A stretch of 64,000 nucleotides of DNA from Pararhizobium capsulatum DSM 1112 (GTDB taxonomy: Bacteria; Pseudomonadota; Alphaproteobacteria; Rhizobiales; Rhizobiaceae), in contig NZ_JAUSVF010000001.1 in NCBI RefSeq assembly GCF_030814475.1, positions 703,001-767,000 on the forward strand, in the 5' to 3' direction. The notes beneath the pieces were generated by a model. It was given only the letters and a program-made list of their open reading frames with translations, did not search any database and was not told where the DNA came from. Position numbers and translations under genes: made by a program. Position 1 is the first letter of the stretch; each line of letters opens with the position of its first letter. Below are positions 16,096-25,010 of this stretch, one piece after another.

Positions 16096-17370
16096 ATGCT
16101 GTCCTCCGCCATCTCTGCCCGTCTCTCCGAGCGCTCCATTCACTATGGATGGGTGGTCGCCGCCACCGCCTTCCTCACCATGCTGGTTACGGCGGGCACC
16201 ATCGGCGCGCCCTCGGTGCTGCTCCTGCCCCTGCAGCGCGAGTTCGGCTGGGAAGCCTCGTCGATCTCCGCGGCACTTGCCATCCGCTTCTTCCTCTTCG
16301 GCCTGATGGCACCCTTTGCCGCCGCGCTCATGAACCGCTACGGCCTGCGCCGCATGGCGCTCACCGCGCTCTGCATCATTTTCTCCGGCATGGGGCTGTC
16401 GCTGTTCATGACCGAGCTTTGGCAGCTGATCGTGCTCTGGGGCTTCGTCATCGGCATCGGCACGGGGCTTACCGCCATGGTCATGGGTGCGACCATCGCC
16501 ACGCGCTGGTTCACCGCCCGCCGCGGTTTCGTCGTCGGCCTTCTGACCGCCAGCACTGCCACCGGCCAGCTCGTCTTCATGCCGCTGGTCGCGGCCCTGA
16601 CCGAAGCCTATGGCTGGCACAGCGCCGTCATCTTCATCATCGCCATGCTGCTTGTCTGCGCCGTCGCCATGCTGCTTTTCATGCGCGACCGTCCCTCCGA
16701 TCTCGGCCTCAGGCCCTACGGCCAGACGGTGGACGAACCCCCGGCAGCTGCCGCGCTTTCAAGCAATTCGCCGATCGACATATTGATCGAGGCCGCAAAG
16801 ACACGGATCTTCTGGGTGCTGTTCCTGTCGTTCTTCGTCTGCGGCCTGTCCACCAACGGCCTGATCCAGACGCATTTTGTCTCGCTCTGCGCCGATTACG
16901 GCATGACCCCGGTCGCCGCCACGGGTTTCCTGGCAATCATCGGCATCTTCGATTTTGTCGGCACCGTCGCCTCCGGCTGGCTGTCGGATCGCTACGACAA
17001 TCGCTGGCTTCTGTTCTGGTATTACGGGTTGCGCGGCCTCTCGCTGATCTGGCTCCCTTTCACCGGCTTCGAGTTTATCGGCCTTTCCGTCTTCGCCGTC
17101 TTTTACGGCCTGGACTGGATCGCCACCGTGCCACCGACCGTGAAGCTCACGGCCCAGCATTTTGGCCGGGAGAAGGCAAACATGGTCTTCGGCTGGGTGT
17201 TCTTCGGCCATCAGGTTGGCGCCGCCACGGCGGCGTTCGGCGGCGGCTACATCCGCGACAGCTATGCGAGCTACCTGCCGGCCCTGATGGTCGCCGGCAT
17301 CGCCTGCCTGATTATCGCGCCGTTCGTCCTCTCCGGCGCACGACAGCGGATGCAGCCCGCCGCGGCATAG
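16096..17370 (+). CDS. MFS transporter
   Basis: A 424-residue major facilitator with about twelve hydrophobic segments split by a central hydrophilic loop (residues 195-232). Conserved MFS features include the N-domain loop NRYGLRRMAL and the equivalent C-domain loop SGWLSDRYDNRWLL. The overall pattern (HYGWVVAATAFLTML at the start, FGWEASSIS) is close to monocarboxylate/oxalate-formate antiporter-like members. Substrate is unknown. The HxlR-like regulator and shared palindromes upstream suggest inducible export or uptake. Start ATG has GGGAGA upstream. Confidence 0.88.
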   Translation: MLSSAISARLSERSIHYGWVVAATAFLTMLVTAGTIGAPSVLLLPLQREFGWEASSISAALAIRFFLFGLMAPFAAALMNRYGLRRMALTALCIIFSGMGLSLFMTELWQLIVLWGFVIGIGTGLTAMVMGATIATRWFTARRGFVVGLLTASTATGQLVFMPLVAALTEAYGWHSAVIFIIAMLLVCAVAMLLFMRDRPSDLGLRPYGQTVDEPPAAAALSSNSPIDILIEAAKTRIFWVLFLSFFVCGLSTNGLIQTHFVSLCADYGMTPVAATGFLAIIGIFDFVGTVASGWLSDRYDNRWLLFWYYGLRGLSLIWLPFTGFEFIGLSVFAVFYGLDWIATVPPTVKLTAQHFGREKANMVFGWVFFGHQVGAATAAFGGGYIRDSYASYLPALMVAGIACLIIAPFVLSGARQRMQPAAA

Positions 17371-17391
17371 CGACGTGCGCAAAGGCCGGTG

Positions 17392-18423
17392 TCAGTTCAC
17401 GGTCACCGGCTTTGAGCGTATGCGCGAAACGGTCTCGCGTTCGGCCCGCTTGCAGCGCATCGGCGGCAGGTCGCGGTCCATGAGGTCCATATCCTCAAGC
17501 ACCATGTCGCCCATCTTCTTGAAGGCGCTGTCGAGCGCACCCGCCCGGTGGGCGGAGCGCAGGAAACCCTTGAGGTGGCGCACCGGATGATCAAGCGGCA
17601 ACGGCTCCTGTGGATAGACATCGCTCGCCGCCACGATGCGCCCGCTCTCGACGGCGACCATCAGGTCACCGAAGTCGACCACATTCGCCCGGCTGAGCAG
17701 GATGAAGGCGGCGCCATCCCGCATCTTCGCGAAGGCCGTGGCGTCGAGGAAACCCTGGTTTTCGCTGGTAGCGGCTGCAACCACGAAGATGAAGTCGCTA
17801 TTGGACAAAACCTCGTCCAGCCCCGCCGGCTCGACACCATGGTCACGCAGGATCGAGGCCGGCATCCACGGATCGAACGCCCGTGTTGTCGTGCGAAAAC
17901 CTGATAGCACCCGGTTCAGCGCCTTGCCGAGATCGCCGAAGCCGATGATACCGACTTCCGAGCCGGAGAGGAGCCGAGCCCGGCCATTGCCCTCGCCACC
18001 CCAGAGCTCGCGTCCCTCGCGAAAATCGAGATCCGCATCGACAATGCCGCGGGCGATGTTGAGCGCCATGGCAAGCCCAAGCTCGGCCACCGGCTCGGCA
18101 AAGACCTGACCTGTCGTCACCACATGGATGCCGCGCTCAAACAGCACCTCATAGGGCATGTTGTTGATGAGGTTGCTCTCGACATTGAGGATGGCCCGAA
18201 GCTTGGGCATGCGCTCCAATGTCTGGTGGCTGAGCGGCGGCTGCCCGATGATGTAGCTGATCTCACCGAGAATGGCGTCGTCCAGCCCGGCAACATCCTC
18301 TGGATCGGTCTCGATAATCCGATAGCGTTCGTCAAGCGCTGCCCGCGCCTCTTTGGTGAAGATGAGATCAAGCGTGCGTGGCTCCGGCGCACTGATGACG
18401 AGTTTTTTCTGCCCCGCAGCCAT
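17392..18423 (-). CDS. D-isomer-specific 2-hydroxyacid dehydrogenase
   Basis: A 343-residue NAD(P)-dependent dehydrogenase of the phosphoglycerate/2-hydroxyacid type. The nucleotide fold has GIIGFGDLGKAL; the catalytic set appears as Arg in LLSRANVVD, Glu in YPQEPLP and His in RSAHRAG. The GGAGG before the ATG at 18423 fixes the start over an in-frame ATG 7 codons upstream. It is convergent with the MFS gene, with 21 bp between stops. The substrate is not evident. The SAHRAG segment departs from the usual TPHIAG, so specificity may be unusual. Confidence 0.87.
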   Translation of the reverse strand: MAAGQKKLVISAPEPRTLDLIFTKEARAALDERYRIIETDPEDVAGLDDAILGEISYIIGQPPLSHQTLERMPKLRAILNVESNLINNMPYEVLFERGIHVVTTGQVFAEPVAELGLAMALNIARGIVDADLDFREGRELWGGEGNGRARLLSGSEVGIIGFGDLGKALNRVLSGFRTTTRAFDPWMPASILRDHGVEPAGLDEVLSNSDFIFVVAAATSENQGFLDATAFAKMRDGAAFILLSRANVVDFGDLMVAVESGRIVAASDVYPQEPLPLDHPVRHLKGFLRSAHRAGALDSAFKKMGDMVLEDMDLMDRDLPPMRCKRAERETVSRIRSKPVTVN

Positions 18424-18525
18424 TCCTGTTCCTCCCGCCGGCAAAAGCCGGCCCTCTCCTGGAGGAAGGTGTATCGAGAGGCGAATGTTTTGAAAAGAGT
18501 GGGGAGGTTCCGGCCCGCCCGCCGG

Positions 18526-18702
18526 TCAGCGCTTGATCAGACGCTTGGCCGCTTCCTGGGCCGCGATCTGCGCTTCGAACATGGTCGCGAACTGCCCCTG
18601 GGCAGGATAGATGACGCCGCGGTGGTTGAGCACGAAACACCAGCGCCCATTCTGTCGCTTTTCAACCGTGATCTTGCTTTCCGTCGGCTTGTCCGTCGCC
18701 AT
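18526..18702 (-). CDS. Small hypothetical protein (58 residues)
   Basis: A short gene with normal codon use. It reads MATDKPTESKITVEKRQ at the start, then a beta-like NGRWCFVLNHRGVIYPAQG, then a C-terminal helix rich in Ala, Gln and Lys. Two adjacent ATGs (18705, 18702) follow GGTGAGGAA; the second has the better spacing. It is the likely next gene upstream of the dehydrogenase, 102 bp away. The family is unrecognised. Confidence 0.6.
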   Translation of the reverse strand: MATDKPTESKITVEKRQNGRWCFVLNHRGVIYPAQGQFATMFEAQIAAQEAAKRLIKR

Positions 18703-18842
18703 CATCGTTCCTCACCTGCTCGCTGGAGCCGCCGTCATTATCCGTTCGAAGGGGGGCATGGCAAGCGAAAGCCCCGTTTCAAGTGGCATCCTATAAGGTA
18801 TAAAGTTCGACTTCGGTCGAAGAACATGAAAACTGCAGAAAA

Positions 18843-18932
18843 TGGCGGACAGAGCGGGATTCGAACCCGCGGTACGCTTTCACGTACACACACTTTCCAG
18901 GCGTGCGCCTTCAACCACTCGGCCACCTGTCC
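18843..18932 (-). tRNA. tRNA-Ser (anticodon GGA)
   Basis: A 90-nt class II tRNA on the minus strand. The 5' end GGACAGG pairs with TCTGTCC; the D arm begins TGGCCGAGTGGTTGAAGGCG; the anticodon loop gives GGA (complement of 18896-18898). A long variable arm, a GGTTCGAATCC T arm and an encoded CCA (complement of 18843-18845) complete it. Confidence 0.97.
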
Positions 18933-19222
18933 GTTGTCATCGCACCGTCGGTTGGAGCCGGTGGATCGGAGGCGCTTGCGCGTTCTCCAGAAAGGTTCAT
19001 CAAGGACGAACCGTGTCACACCGGCGCAGTAACCGGGGACGGCGCGATATATACCGATGAATTCCGCCGGATCAACTGAATTCTGACAGTTTTTTGACTT
19101 CTTCATCTCAACTGTTCCAAAATCCAGCGATTGCCGTTCCCATCCGACTTGCCTAAGTCTTTGCGCGAGCTAGCTATCAAGCGCGGTCTCGATCTCTGGA
19201 CCCGCAAGATTGGAGGGTTTGA

Positions 19223-19540
19223 ATGCGGTTTCTACTGCGGTTTGCAAGTTTCCTGTCGCTCATCATCGGCGTTCTCGCCGCATCGGTGGATTCCATCCAG
19301 TCCGTCTCGGCGTCGCAAGCCGTTTTGACGCCGCTCGGAAGCGCCCTTTCCGCGACGGGTGAAACGGGGCTGGCTCTGGTTCAATCGCTGGAGCGACCGG
19401 CTGGCGCGGCGGGCCTGTTGCAGCCCGTGGCGCATTGGGTTCTGATGCAGCCGGCCTTTGCCGTGTTCCTGATGCTGGCCTTGTTGCTTTGGATGATTGC
19501 CTATCGCAGGCCGCCTATCGCGGGTCGTTTCTCGGCATAG
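19223..19540 (+). CDS. Small membrane protein, hypothetical
   Basis: A 105-residue protein with hydrophobic segments at residues 3-24 and 70-93. The first may be a signal anchor, and the C terminus is short and basic (YRRPPIAGRF). GGAGGG lies 6 bases before the ATG. The family is not recognised; it stands alone between tRNA-Ser and the AraC regulator. Confidence 0.65.
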   Translation: MRFLLRFASFLSLIIGVLAASVDSIQSVSASQAVLTPLGSALSATGETGLALVQSLERPAGAAGLLQPVAHWVLMQPAFAVFLMLALLLWMIAYRRPPIAGRFSA

Positions 19541-19702
19541 CGCGGTGGACGCCCTTGGCGCGACCATGGCGAAAAAGTCACAACGCCCGTCGTTTCGGGC
19601 CTTCCGGTCATTTTAGCGATTGCGATAACGGGTCCCGTGGCCTAGGAAAACATGACTATTGAAGGCAGGTTTTAATAGTCCGCGACCGGACCGGATTGGG
19701 CC

Positions 19703-20584
19703 ATGACTTTTCAGCCCCGCATGAACAATCGCATCAACGGCTTCTCTGTCATTGGCGGCCTCAATCGGCGTCAGTGGAACGGTGTTGTCGCGGATTTATG
19801 GAATGTCAACTGCGCGCCGTTGGCAGGCGGGTTCTACGTGGCGGACAATCCGCGCCTGTTCATCGTGCTTGATGCGAAAGGCGGGCGACCGAATATCCGG
19901 TTGCGCCAGCCGCAGAGCGGGTTTTCCGAAGAGGGGCAGGGGCAGGTCGCCTCCTACATTCCTGCTGGCATGGAACTGTGGGCCGAAATGATCGATGTCG
20001 AGTATGTCCGCCATCTCGACCTGCATTTCAACGTCGAGATATTGAGCCGCCGTTTGATGGAGGATCTCGATACCGCGCAACTCGAAGCGCCGCGGCTGAT
20101 GTTTTCCGATCCGCGTATTCTCTCTCTCGCCGAACTTATCGCGGCGGAATGCGTCAATCCGCAGCCCCTGCATGATTTGTACGGGGATGGACTTTCGCTG
20201 GCGCTGTTGATCGATGTGATGCGACTCGGCCCTTCCAGACAGCGCAAGCGCAGCGCCCTGGCCAGCTGGCAGTTGCGCCGGGCAATCGACTATATCGAGG
20301 AAAATTGCCTGCGTGGCATCCGTATGGAAACTCTGGCGGAGCTTACCGGCCTGTCGCAATCCCATTTCAGCCACGCCTTCAAGGCTTCGACCGGCCTTCC
20401 CCCGCATCAGTGGCAGATGAAGGCCCGCATCGATCGCGCCAAGCAGATGATCGTCAAAGCCGACCAGCCGATAAGCGTCGTTGCCGTCGAAACCGGCTTC
20501 GCCGATCAGGCGCATTTTACCCGCGCGTTTCGCAAGGTCGTCGGTGTCACGCCCGGAAGCTGGGCGCGCAGTCAAAAGACGTGA
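19703..20584 (+). CDS. AraC family transcriptional regulator
   Basis: A 293-residue regulator. The C-terminal 100 residues hold the two helix-turn-helix units of AraC/XylS proteins (RMETLAELTGLSQSHFSHAFKAS and PISVVAVETGFADQAHFTRAFRK, ending GVTPGSWAR). The N-terminal sensor domain is not recognised. It sits 164 bp upstream of, and in the same direction as, a siderophore receptor gene, the arrangement of AraC-type activators such as S. meliloti RhrA that control siderophore uptake. Control of the receptor gene is therefore a reasonable inference. Confidence 0.9.
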   Translation: MTFQPRMNNRINGFSVIGGLNRRQWNGVVADLWNVNCAPLAGGFYVADNPRLFIVLDAKGGRPNIRLRQPQSGFSEEGQGQVASYIPAGMELWAEMIDVEYVRHLDLHFNVEILSRRLMEDLDTAQLEAPRLMFSDPRILSLAELIAAECVNPQPLHDLYGDGLSLALLIDVMRLGPSRQRKRSALASWQLRRAIDYIEENCLRGIRMETLAELTGLSQSHFSHAFKASTGLPPHQWQMKARIDRAKQMIVKADQPISVVAVETGFADQAHFTRAFRKVVGVTPGSWARSQKT

Positions 20585-20701
20585 TGGGCAATTGCTGGCG
20601 AATGCGCGATTGGCCCAAAAACAGTCAAAGACCGCAGAGAAAGACAATCCCCATCGGAATAGCTGAGTTAGAAACTCATATTATTTATGGGGCGGCAAGG
20701 G

Positions 20702-20719
20702 CCAGTCGAGCGGGACTGG
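20702..20719. promoter_or_regulatory. Inverted repeat upstream of siderophore receptor gene
   Basis: CCAGTC-GAGCGG-GACTGG ends 29 bp before the receptor start. It may be a regulator half-site pair or a leader hairpin. No classic Irr or Fur box is visible in the 164-bp spacer. Confidence 0.35.
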
Positions 20720-20748
20720 ACATATGCCGGCAATTTCTGGGGTGACAT

Positions 20749-22956
20749 ATGCGTATCAAGGGAACGGGCCTGAACCGGTTTCTGATGGCGGGCGTTTCGC
20801 TCGCTGCGGTGACGATGACGGGTGTTGCGATGCCGGTCTCGGCATTTGCACAAGACGCCGCATCGGGCGGCGCCACGGCACTGGAGCGGCTTTCGGTCGA
20901 AGGCGGCAAGGTAACGCAAAAAGAGGCCAAGGGTCCGGTAGACGGCTATGTCGCCAAGGCGACTGATACCGGCTCCAAGGCCGCGATGACTATTTCGGAA
21001 ATTCCACAGTCCGTTTCGGTGATCGGTCGCCAGGAGCTGGACGATCGCGGGGTCGTCACGAAGGTCGATGAAGCGTTGCGTTATACTCCCGGTGTCACCA
21101 GCGAACCTTTCGGCAGCGACCCGGATACGGACTGGTACTACATTCGCGGTTTTGACGCGACGCAGACCGGCGTCTTCCTTGATGGCCTCAATCTCTACAG
21201 CTTCTCCTTCGGCGGTTTCCAGACCGATGCCTTCATGCTGGAGCGAGTCGAGGTGCTGAAAGGCCCGGCGTCGGTTCTCTATGGTGGTTCCAACCCGGGC
21301 GGTATCGTCGACCTCGTGCGCAAGCGCCCACAGGACGAGCCGCTCTATTACACCGAAATCGGCATCAACAATTTTGGCAATGCCTTCTTTGGCTTTGACG
21401 CCAATGACAAGCTGAATGCAGACGGCACGATCAACTACCGGATTACCGGCAAGATCGCGGGCGGTGATAACTACAGCGATTATTCCGAGGATCTGCGAGG
21501 CTTCGTCATGCCGCAGATCACCTATACGCCGGATGATGCGACGAGCCTGACGGTCTATGCGATCATTTCCGCTCTCGACCAGACCCATGTCGGCAATGGC
21601 TTCCTGCCCTATGAAGGCACGGTGACGTCCACGCCCTTCGGTAAGATCGACCGCGACGTCTTCCCCGGCGAGCCGGATCATGACTATGGCCGCTATGACC
21701 AGCAGATGATCGGTTATGAATTCGAGCACGAATTCGACAATGGCTGGAAGGTGAGCCAGAATGCGCGCTATGCGCATCTCGACAAGAAAGAGCTGATCTA
21801 CTACCCGTATGGCTGGCTCAACACCACTGATCCTGCCAGCGACAACTACTACAAGCTCTATCGCGTGGGCTTCAATCACGACACCTCTGCCGACAGCTTC
21901 AATATCGACAACCGCGCCGAGAAGGACTTCGATACCGGTCCGGTCAAGCACTCCTTCCTCGCGGGCATCGACTACAAATATTATCAGATCGACCAGACAC
22001 AGGCATCGCCCTTCTGGATGACGCCGGCGACGCCGATCGACCCCTTCAATCCGATCTACGACCTGCCGCAGCCCGATAATCTGACCTATCGCGATGACGT
22101 CACGACCATGCAGCAGATCGGCATCTACGCGCAGGATCAGATGCGCTTTGGCGACGGCTGGCTGCTGACACTCAATGGCCGCTATGACTACGTCGATATT
22201 GAAGACGATGCGAAGGTTGGCACCAGCTATTCGACGCATGACGGTGCGTTGAGCGGCCGTGCCGGTCTTGCCTACGAATTTGCCAACGGCGTAACGCCCT
22301 ATGTCAGCGCCGCCACTTTCTTCAATCCCTTGATCGGCACTGTATACGGTGGTGGGGCGATGAAGCCGGAAGAAGGCCATCAGATTGAAGGCGGCATCAA
22401 GTACGAGCCCACCTTCATCGACGGTCTGTTAACGGCCTCCGTTTATCATATCGTGAAGCAGAACGTGTCGCTCACCCGACCGCTTGACTTCCTGCAGGAA
22501 CAGATCGGCGAGGTAACCTCCACGGGTATCGAGCTCGAAGGCAAGATCAATCTCAACGAGAAGTGGAAGCTTCTGGCCTCTTACAGCTACAATGATCTCG
22601 AGGTGACCGAAGATCTCAATCCGGCCTTGATCGGCAAGCGCCCCTATCTTATCCCGGAACAGCATGCTGCGTTGTGGCTTGATTACACATTGACTGAAGG
22701 TGCACTCGAAGGTGTGAGCATTGGCGGTGGTCTGCGGTATCAGGGGAAATCCTACGCCGATAACCTCAATACGTTGACAGTGCCAGATGCGCTGCTGGCC
22801 GATGCGGCCGTCCGCTATGAGAAGGACGGTTGGCGCGCGTCCTTGAACGTCGCCAACCTCTTTGACAAGGAATATGTCAAGGGTTGCCAGGGTGCTTCCA
22901 CCTGCGGCTATGGAGACCAGCGCACTGTCACCTTGAAGCTCAGCAAGACCTTGTGA
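20749..22956 (+). CDS. TonB-dependent siderophore receptor
   Basis: A 735-residue outer membrane receptor. A signal peptide ends near residue 35 (VSAFAQDA). The plug domain covers about 70-190, with the typical IPQSVSVIGRQEL, ALRYTPGV, YIRGF and VEVLKGPASVLYG. The remainder is a 22-strand-like barrel. A Cys pair near the C terminus (CQGASTCGYGDQ) is typical of FhuA/FoxA-type hydroxamate siderophore receptors. It would import a ferric siderophore with TonB-ExbBD energy. No periplasmic binding protein or ABC genes for iron follow. The last residue is Leu rather than the usual Phe. Confidence 0.92.
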   Translation: MRIKGTGLNRFLMAGVSLAAVTMTGVAMPVSAFAQDAASGGATALERLSVEGGKVTQKEAKGPVDGYVAKATDTGSKAAMTISEIPQSVSVIGRQELDDRGVVTKVDEALRYTPGVTSEPFGSDPDTDWYYIRGFDATQTGVFLDGLNLYSFSFGGFQTDAFMLERVEVLKGPASVLYGGSNPGGIVDLVRKRPQDEPLYYTEIGINNFGNAFFGFDANDKLNADGTINYRITGKIAGGDNYSDYSEDLRGFVMPQITYTPDDATSLTVYAIISALDQTHVGNGFLPYEGTVTSTPFGKIDRDVFPGEPDHDYGRYDQQMIGYEFEHEFDNGWKVSQNARYAHLDKKELIYYPYGWLNTTDPASDNYYKLYRVGFNHDTSADSFNIDNRAEKDFDTGPVKHSFLAGIDYKYYQIDQTQASPFWMTPATPIDPFNPIYDLPQPDNLTYRDDVTTMQQIGIYAQDQMRFGDGWLLTLNGRYDYVDIEDDAKVGTSYSTHDGALSGRAGLAYEFANGVTPYVSAATFFNPLIGTVYGGGAMKPEEGHQIEGGIKYEPTFIDGLLTASVYHIVKQNVSLTRPLDFLQEQIGEVTSTGIELEGKINLNEKWKLLASYSYNDLEVTEDLNPALIGKRPYLIPEQHAALWLDYTLTEGALEGVSIGGGLRYQGKSYADNLNTLTVPDALLADAAVRYEKDGWRASLNVANLFDKEYVKGCQGASTCGYGDQRTVTLKLSKTL

Positions 22957-22980
22957 CGCCACCGAAAGCCGGAATTTTAG

Positions 22981-23015
22981 GGCCGTCGCACGATCCGTGC
23001 GGCGGCCTTTTCTTT
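22981..23015 (+). terminator. Rho-independent terminator of the receptor gene
   Basis: GGCCGTCGCACG pairs with CGTGCGGCGGCC (one mismatch) around a 3-nt loop, followed by TTTTCTTT, 24 bp after the receptor stop. Confidence 0.88.
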
Positions 23016-23129
23016 GTTGCAGCGGTACGGGAAGCTAAAAAGCAACGAGCATTCCGGCGCTCAAAATCCGGCGCTTTTGCCGCTGAAATCGGCAGGTTTT
23101 GAGCGGTTTTTGAGCAATTTACCTTTTTT

Positions 23130-23138
23130 TACCAACTG
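23130..23138. promoter_or_regulatory. TACCAACTG motif before the nucleoside-binding protein gene
   Basis: The nonamer TACCAACTG is identical to the left part of TACCAACTGGTA at 24933-24944, upstream of the ATPase gene of the same transporter. It may be the site of a shared regulator; here the right half is degenerate. Confidence 0.4.
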
Positions 23139-23297
23139 AAAAATTTCGGGTGAATTTTCGTTTGAGGCATGCAAGGATGCGCGCCAGCCAGACCTCCCGG
23201 ACGGGAGGCCGGTGGTTCCGCAGACATGCTTCCCGATAAGAGGAAGCGTGCGGGAGGACCCAACAAAAAAGATCAATAGCAACAACAGGGCTGCACA

Positions 23298-24290
23298 ATG
23301 AAGAAAACCCTCCTCGGTCTCCTTGCCTTTTCCATGGTGTCTGCAACGGCGCTCGCTGCCGACGTAAAGCCGGCGATCATTTACGATCTGGGCGGCAAGT
23401 TCGACAAATCCTTCAACGAAGCGGCTTTCAACGGCGCTGAAAAGTTCAAGACCGAAACCGGTATCGAATACCGCGAGTTCGAAATCGCCAACGATGCGCA
23501 GCGCGAGCAGGCGCTTCGCCGCTTTGCCGGCGACGGCAACAACCCGATCGTCATGGCCGGCTTTTCCTGGGCTGCAGCCCTTGAGAAGGTCTCCGTCGAA
23601 TATCCGGACATCAAGTTCGCCATCATCGACATGGTGGTCGACAAGCCGAACGTGAAGTCGGTCGTCTTCAAGGAACAGGAAGGCTCCTACCTCGTCGGCG
23701 TTCTGGCCGGCATGGCCTCCAAGTCCAAGACCGTTTCCTTCGTCGGCGGCATGGACATTCCGCTGATCCACAAGTTCGCCTGCGGCTACGTCGGCGGCGC
23801 GAAATCGACCGGCGCTGACGTCAAGGTTCTCGAAGCCTATACCGGCACCACGCCGGACGCCTGGAACGACCCGGTCAAGGGTGGCGAAATTGCCAAGTCG
23901 CAGTTCGACCAGGGTTCGGACGTCGTCTACCACGCAGCTGGCGGTACCGGCGTTGGTGTTCTCCAGGCCGCCGCTGATGCGGGCAAGCTTGGCATCGGCG
24001 TCGATTCGAACCAGAACGGCATGCAGCCGGGCAAGGTTCTGACCTCGATGCTCAAGCGCGTCGACGTTGCCGTCTACGAAAGCTTCATGAGCGCCAAGGA
24101 TGACAAGTTCGCCTTCGGCATCTCCAATCTCGGCCTCAAGGAAGATGGCGTCGGCTATGCTGTCGACGACAACAACAAGGCCCTGATCACCCCGGAAATG
24201 CAGGCTGCCGTCGATAAGGCCAAAGCCGACATCATTGCCGGCACGGTTCAGGTTCACGACTACATGTCGGACGAAGCCTGCCCCTACTAA
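23298..24290 (+). CDS. BMP family ABC transporter substrate-binding protein (nucleosides)
   Basis: A 330-residue periplasmic protein. The signal peptide MKKTLLGLLAFSMVSATALA is cleaved before ADVKPA. The mature part has BMP/PnrA family segments: DLGGKFDKSFNEAAF, FKEQEGSYLVGVLAG, FVGGMDIPLI and YHAAGGTGVGV, as well as GIGVDSNQN. BMP proteins bind nucleosides, and the adjacent ABC genes and catabolic enzymes support that here. It is separated from its ATPase and permease genes by a slyX gene on the other strand. Confidence 0.93.
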   Translation: MKKTLLGLLAFSMVSATALAADVKPAIIYDLGGKFDKSFNEAAFNGAEKFKTETGIEYREFEIANDAQREQALRRFAGDGNNPIVMAGFSWAAALEKVSVEYPDIKFAIIDMVVDKPNVKSVVFKEQEGSYLVGVLAGMASKSKTVSFVGGMDIPLIHKFACGYVGGAKSTGADVKVLEAYTGTTPDAWNDPVKGGEIAKSQFDQGSDVVYHAAGGTGVGVLQAAADAGKLGIGVDSNQNGMQPGKVLTSMLKRVDVAVYESFMSAKDDKFAFGISNLGLKEDGVGYAVDDNNKALITPEMQAAVDKAKADIIAGTVQVHDYMSDEACPY

Positions 24291-24308
24291 GAACGGCTAC
24301 GAAATGAG

Positions 24309-24340
24309 AAAACCGCCGGTCATTGGGCCGGCGGTTTTTT
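24309..24340 (+). terminator. Rho-independent terminator of the binding-protein gene
   Basis: AACCGCCGG (24311-24319) pairs perfectly with CCGGCGGTT (24328-24336), followed by a T6 run (24335-24340). Confidence 0.95.
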
Positions 24341-24372
24341 GTTGGGCGACGACGTACGCATCCTCTCCGTCA

Positions 24373-24450
24373 TGGTCGGGCCTGACCCGACCATCTGCTG
24401 GCCTCTCGATTCGACGAGAGGCTGATAGATCCTCAGGTCAAGCCTGAGGA
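24373..24450. repeat. Array of three adjacent palindromes
   Basis: Three hairpins stand side by side: TGGTCGGG/CCCGACCA (24373-24393), GCCTCTCG/CGAGAGGC (24401-24422) and TCCTCAGG/CCTGAGGA (24430-24450). The sequence resembles the REP-like elements of rhizobial spacers. It lies between the binding-protein terminator and slyX. Confidence 0.7.
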
Positions 24451-24542
24451 TGACGTCAGAATATGAGGTGGGCCGCGCGGTATGCAGCGTGGGCAAGATA
24501 TGTGGCGAGACGGCTGCTGATGACGGCGCTCGTCTTTGTGGC

Positions 24543-24752
24543 TCAGTAATGAGGCGGCCGCGTAATTGCCGGCGCTTCAAGGCTCTGTTCTTCCAGGTTC
24601 AGGAACCGCTCGGTCAGGCGATCGAGCTTGGCACGGACTTGCTCCATCACCTTCCACTGCTCGGTCAACTGGTCCGACAGTTCCTCGATAGCCTTCGCCT
24701 GATGAGCGATGGTTTCCTCAAGGTGGGTAACACGTGCGTTTTCGTCGCTCAT
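24543..24752 (-). CDS. slyX: SlyX family protein
   Basis: A 69-residue, almost wholly coiled-coil protein. ARVTHLEETIAHQAKAIEEL followed by SDQLTEQWKVMEQVRAKLDRL is the SlyX signature, and the C terminus ends in the characteristic RPPHY. Its function is unknown. It interrupts the nucleoside transporter gene set on the opposite strand, which suggests a later rearrangement of the locus. Confidence 0.9.
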   Translation of the reverse strand: MSDENARVTHLEETIAHQAKAIEELSDQLTEQWKVMEQVRAKLDRLTERFLNLEEQSLEAPAITRPPHY

Positions 24753-24932
24753 GGGGTCTTCCTGGATGTTGCGGCTTTGCGCTCTACCATAAGATTGAAG
24801 GAAGCCGAAAGCGGCGTGTTATTTTCAGCGCGAGCGAAACAAATCGGCTCTGGACTCTCTGTGGCGAAGCGGGAAGACTGTGGTTTCGTTCGATTTTGGG
24901 CTTACGCCGCTGAAATTCGAATGATAAATATA

Positions 24933-24944
24933 TACCAACTGGTA
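24933..24944. promoter_or_regulatory. TACCA-N2-TGGTA operator-like palindrome
   Basis: TACCAACTGGTA is a symmetric site 66 bp before the ATPase gene start, sharing TACCAACTG with the promoter region of the binding-protein gene. TACCA/TGGTA half-sites are seen in GntR-type operators; the regulator is not in this window. Confidence 0.45.
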
Positions 24945-25010
24945 AAAAAATCGATGTCCGGGCCATCCGCCAGAAGATGGAACCGGGCCACTTGGGGAAT
25001 ATAGGCCGAC

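Larger units (their letters stand above)
22957..23297. other. Spacer with terminator and structured leader of the binding-protein gene
   Basis: After the terminator, an AT-rich stretch (about 23085-23150) holds TTTACCAACTG at 23128-23138, a motif repeated before the ATPase gene. Two stem-loops follow: CCTCCCG/CGGGAGG (23193-23208) and GCTTCC/GGAAGC (23228-23247, with extra pairing outside). These suggest a long structured 5' leader. No gene is seen here. Confidence 0.5.

Noticed and set aside
20668..22380. A 570-codon open frame antisense to the siderophore receptor
   Set aside because: The receptor on the plus strand has all family motifs; the antisense product has none.
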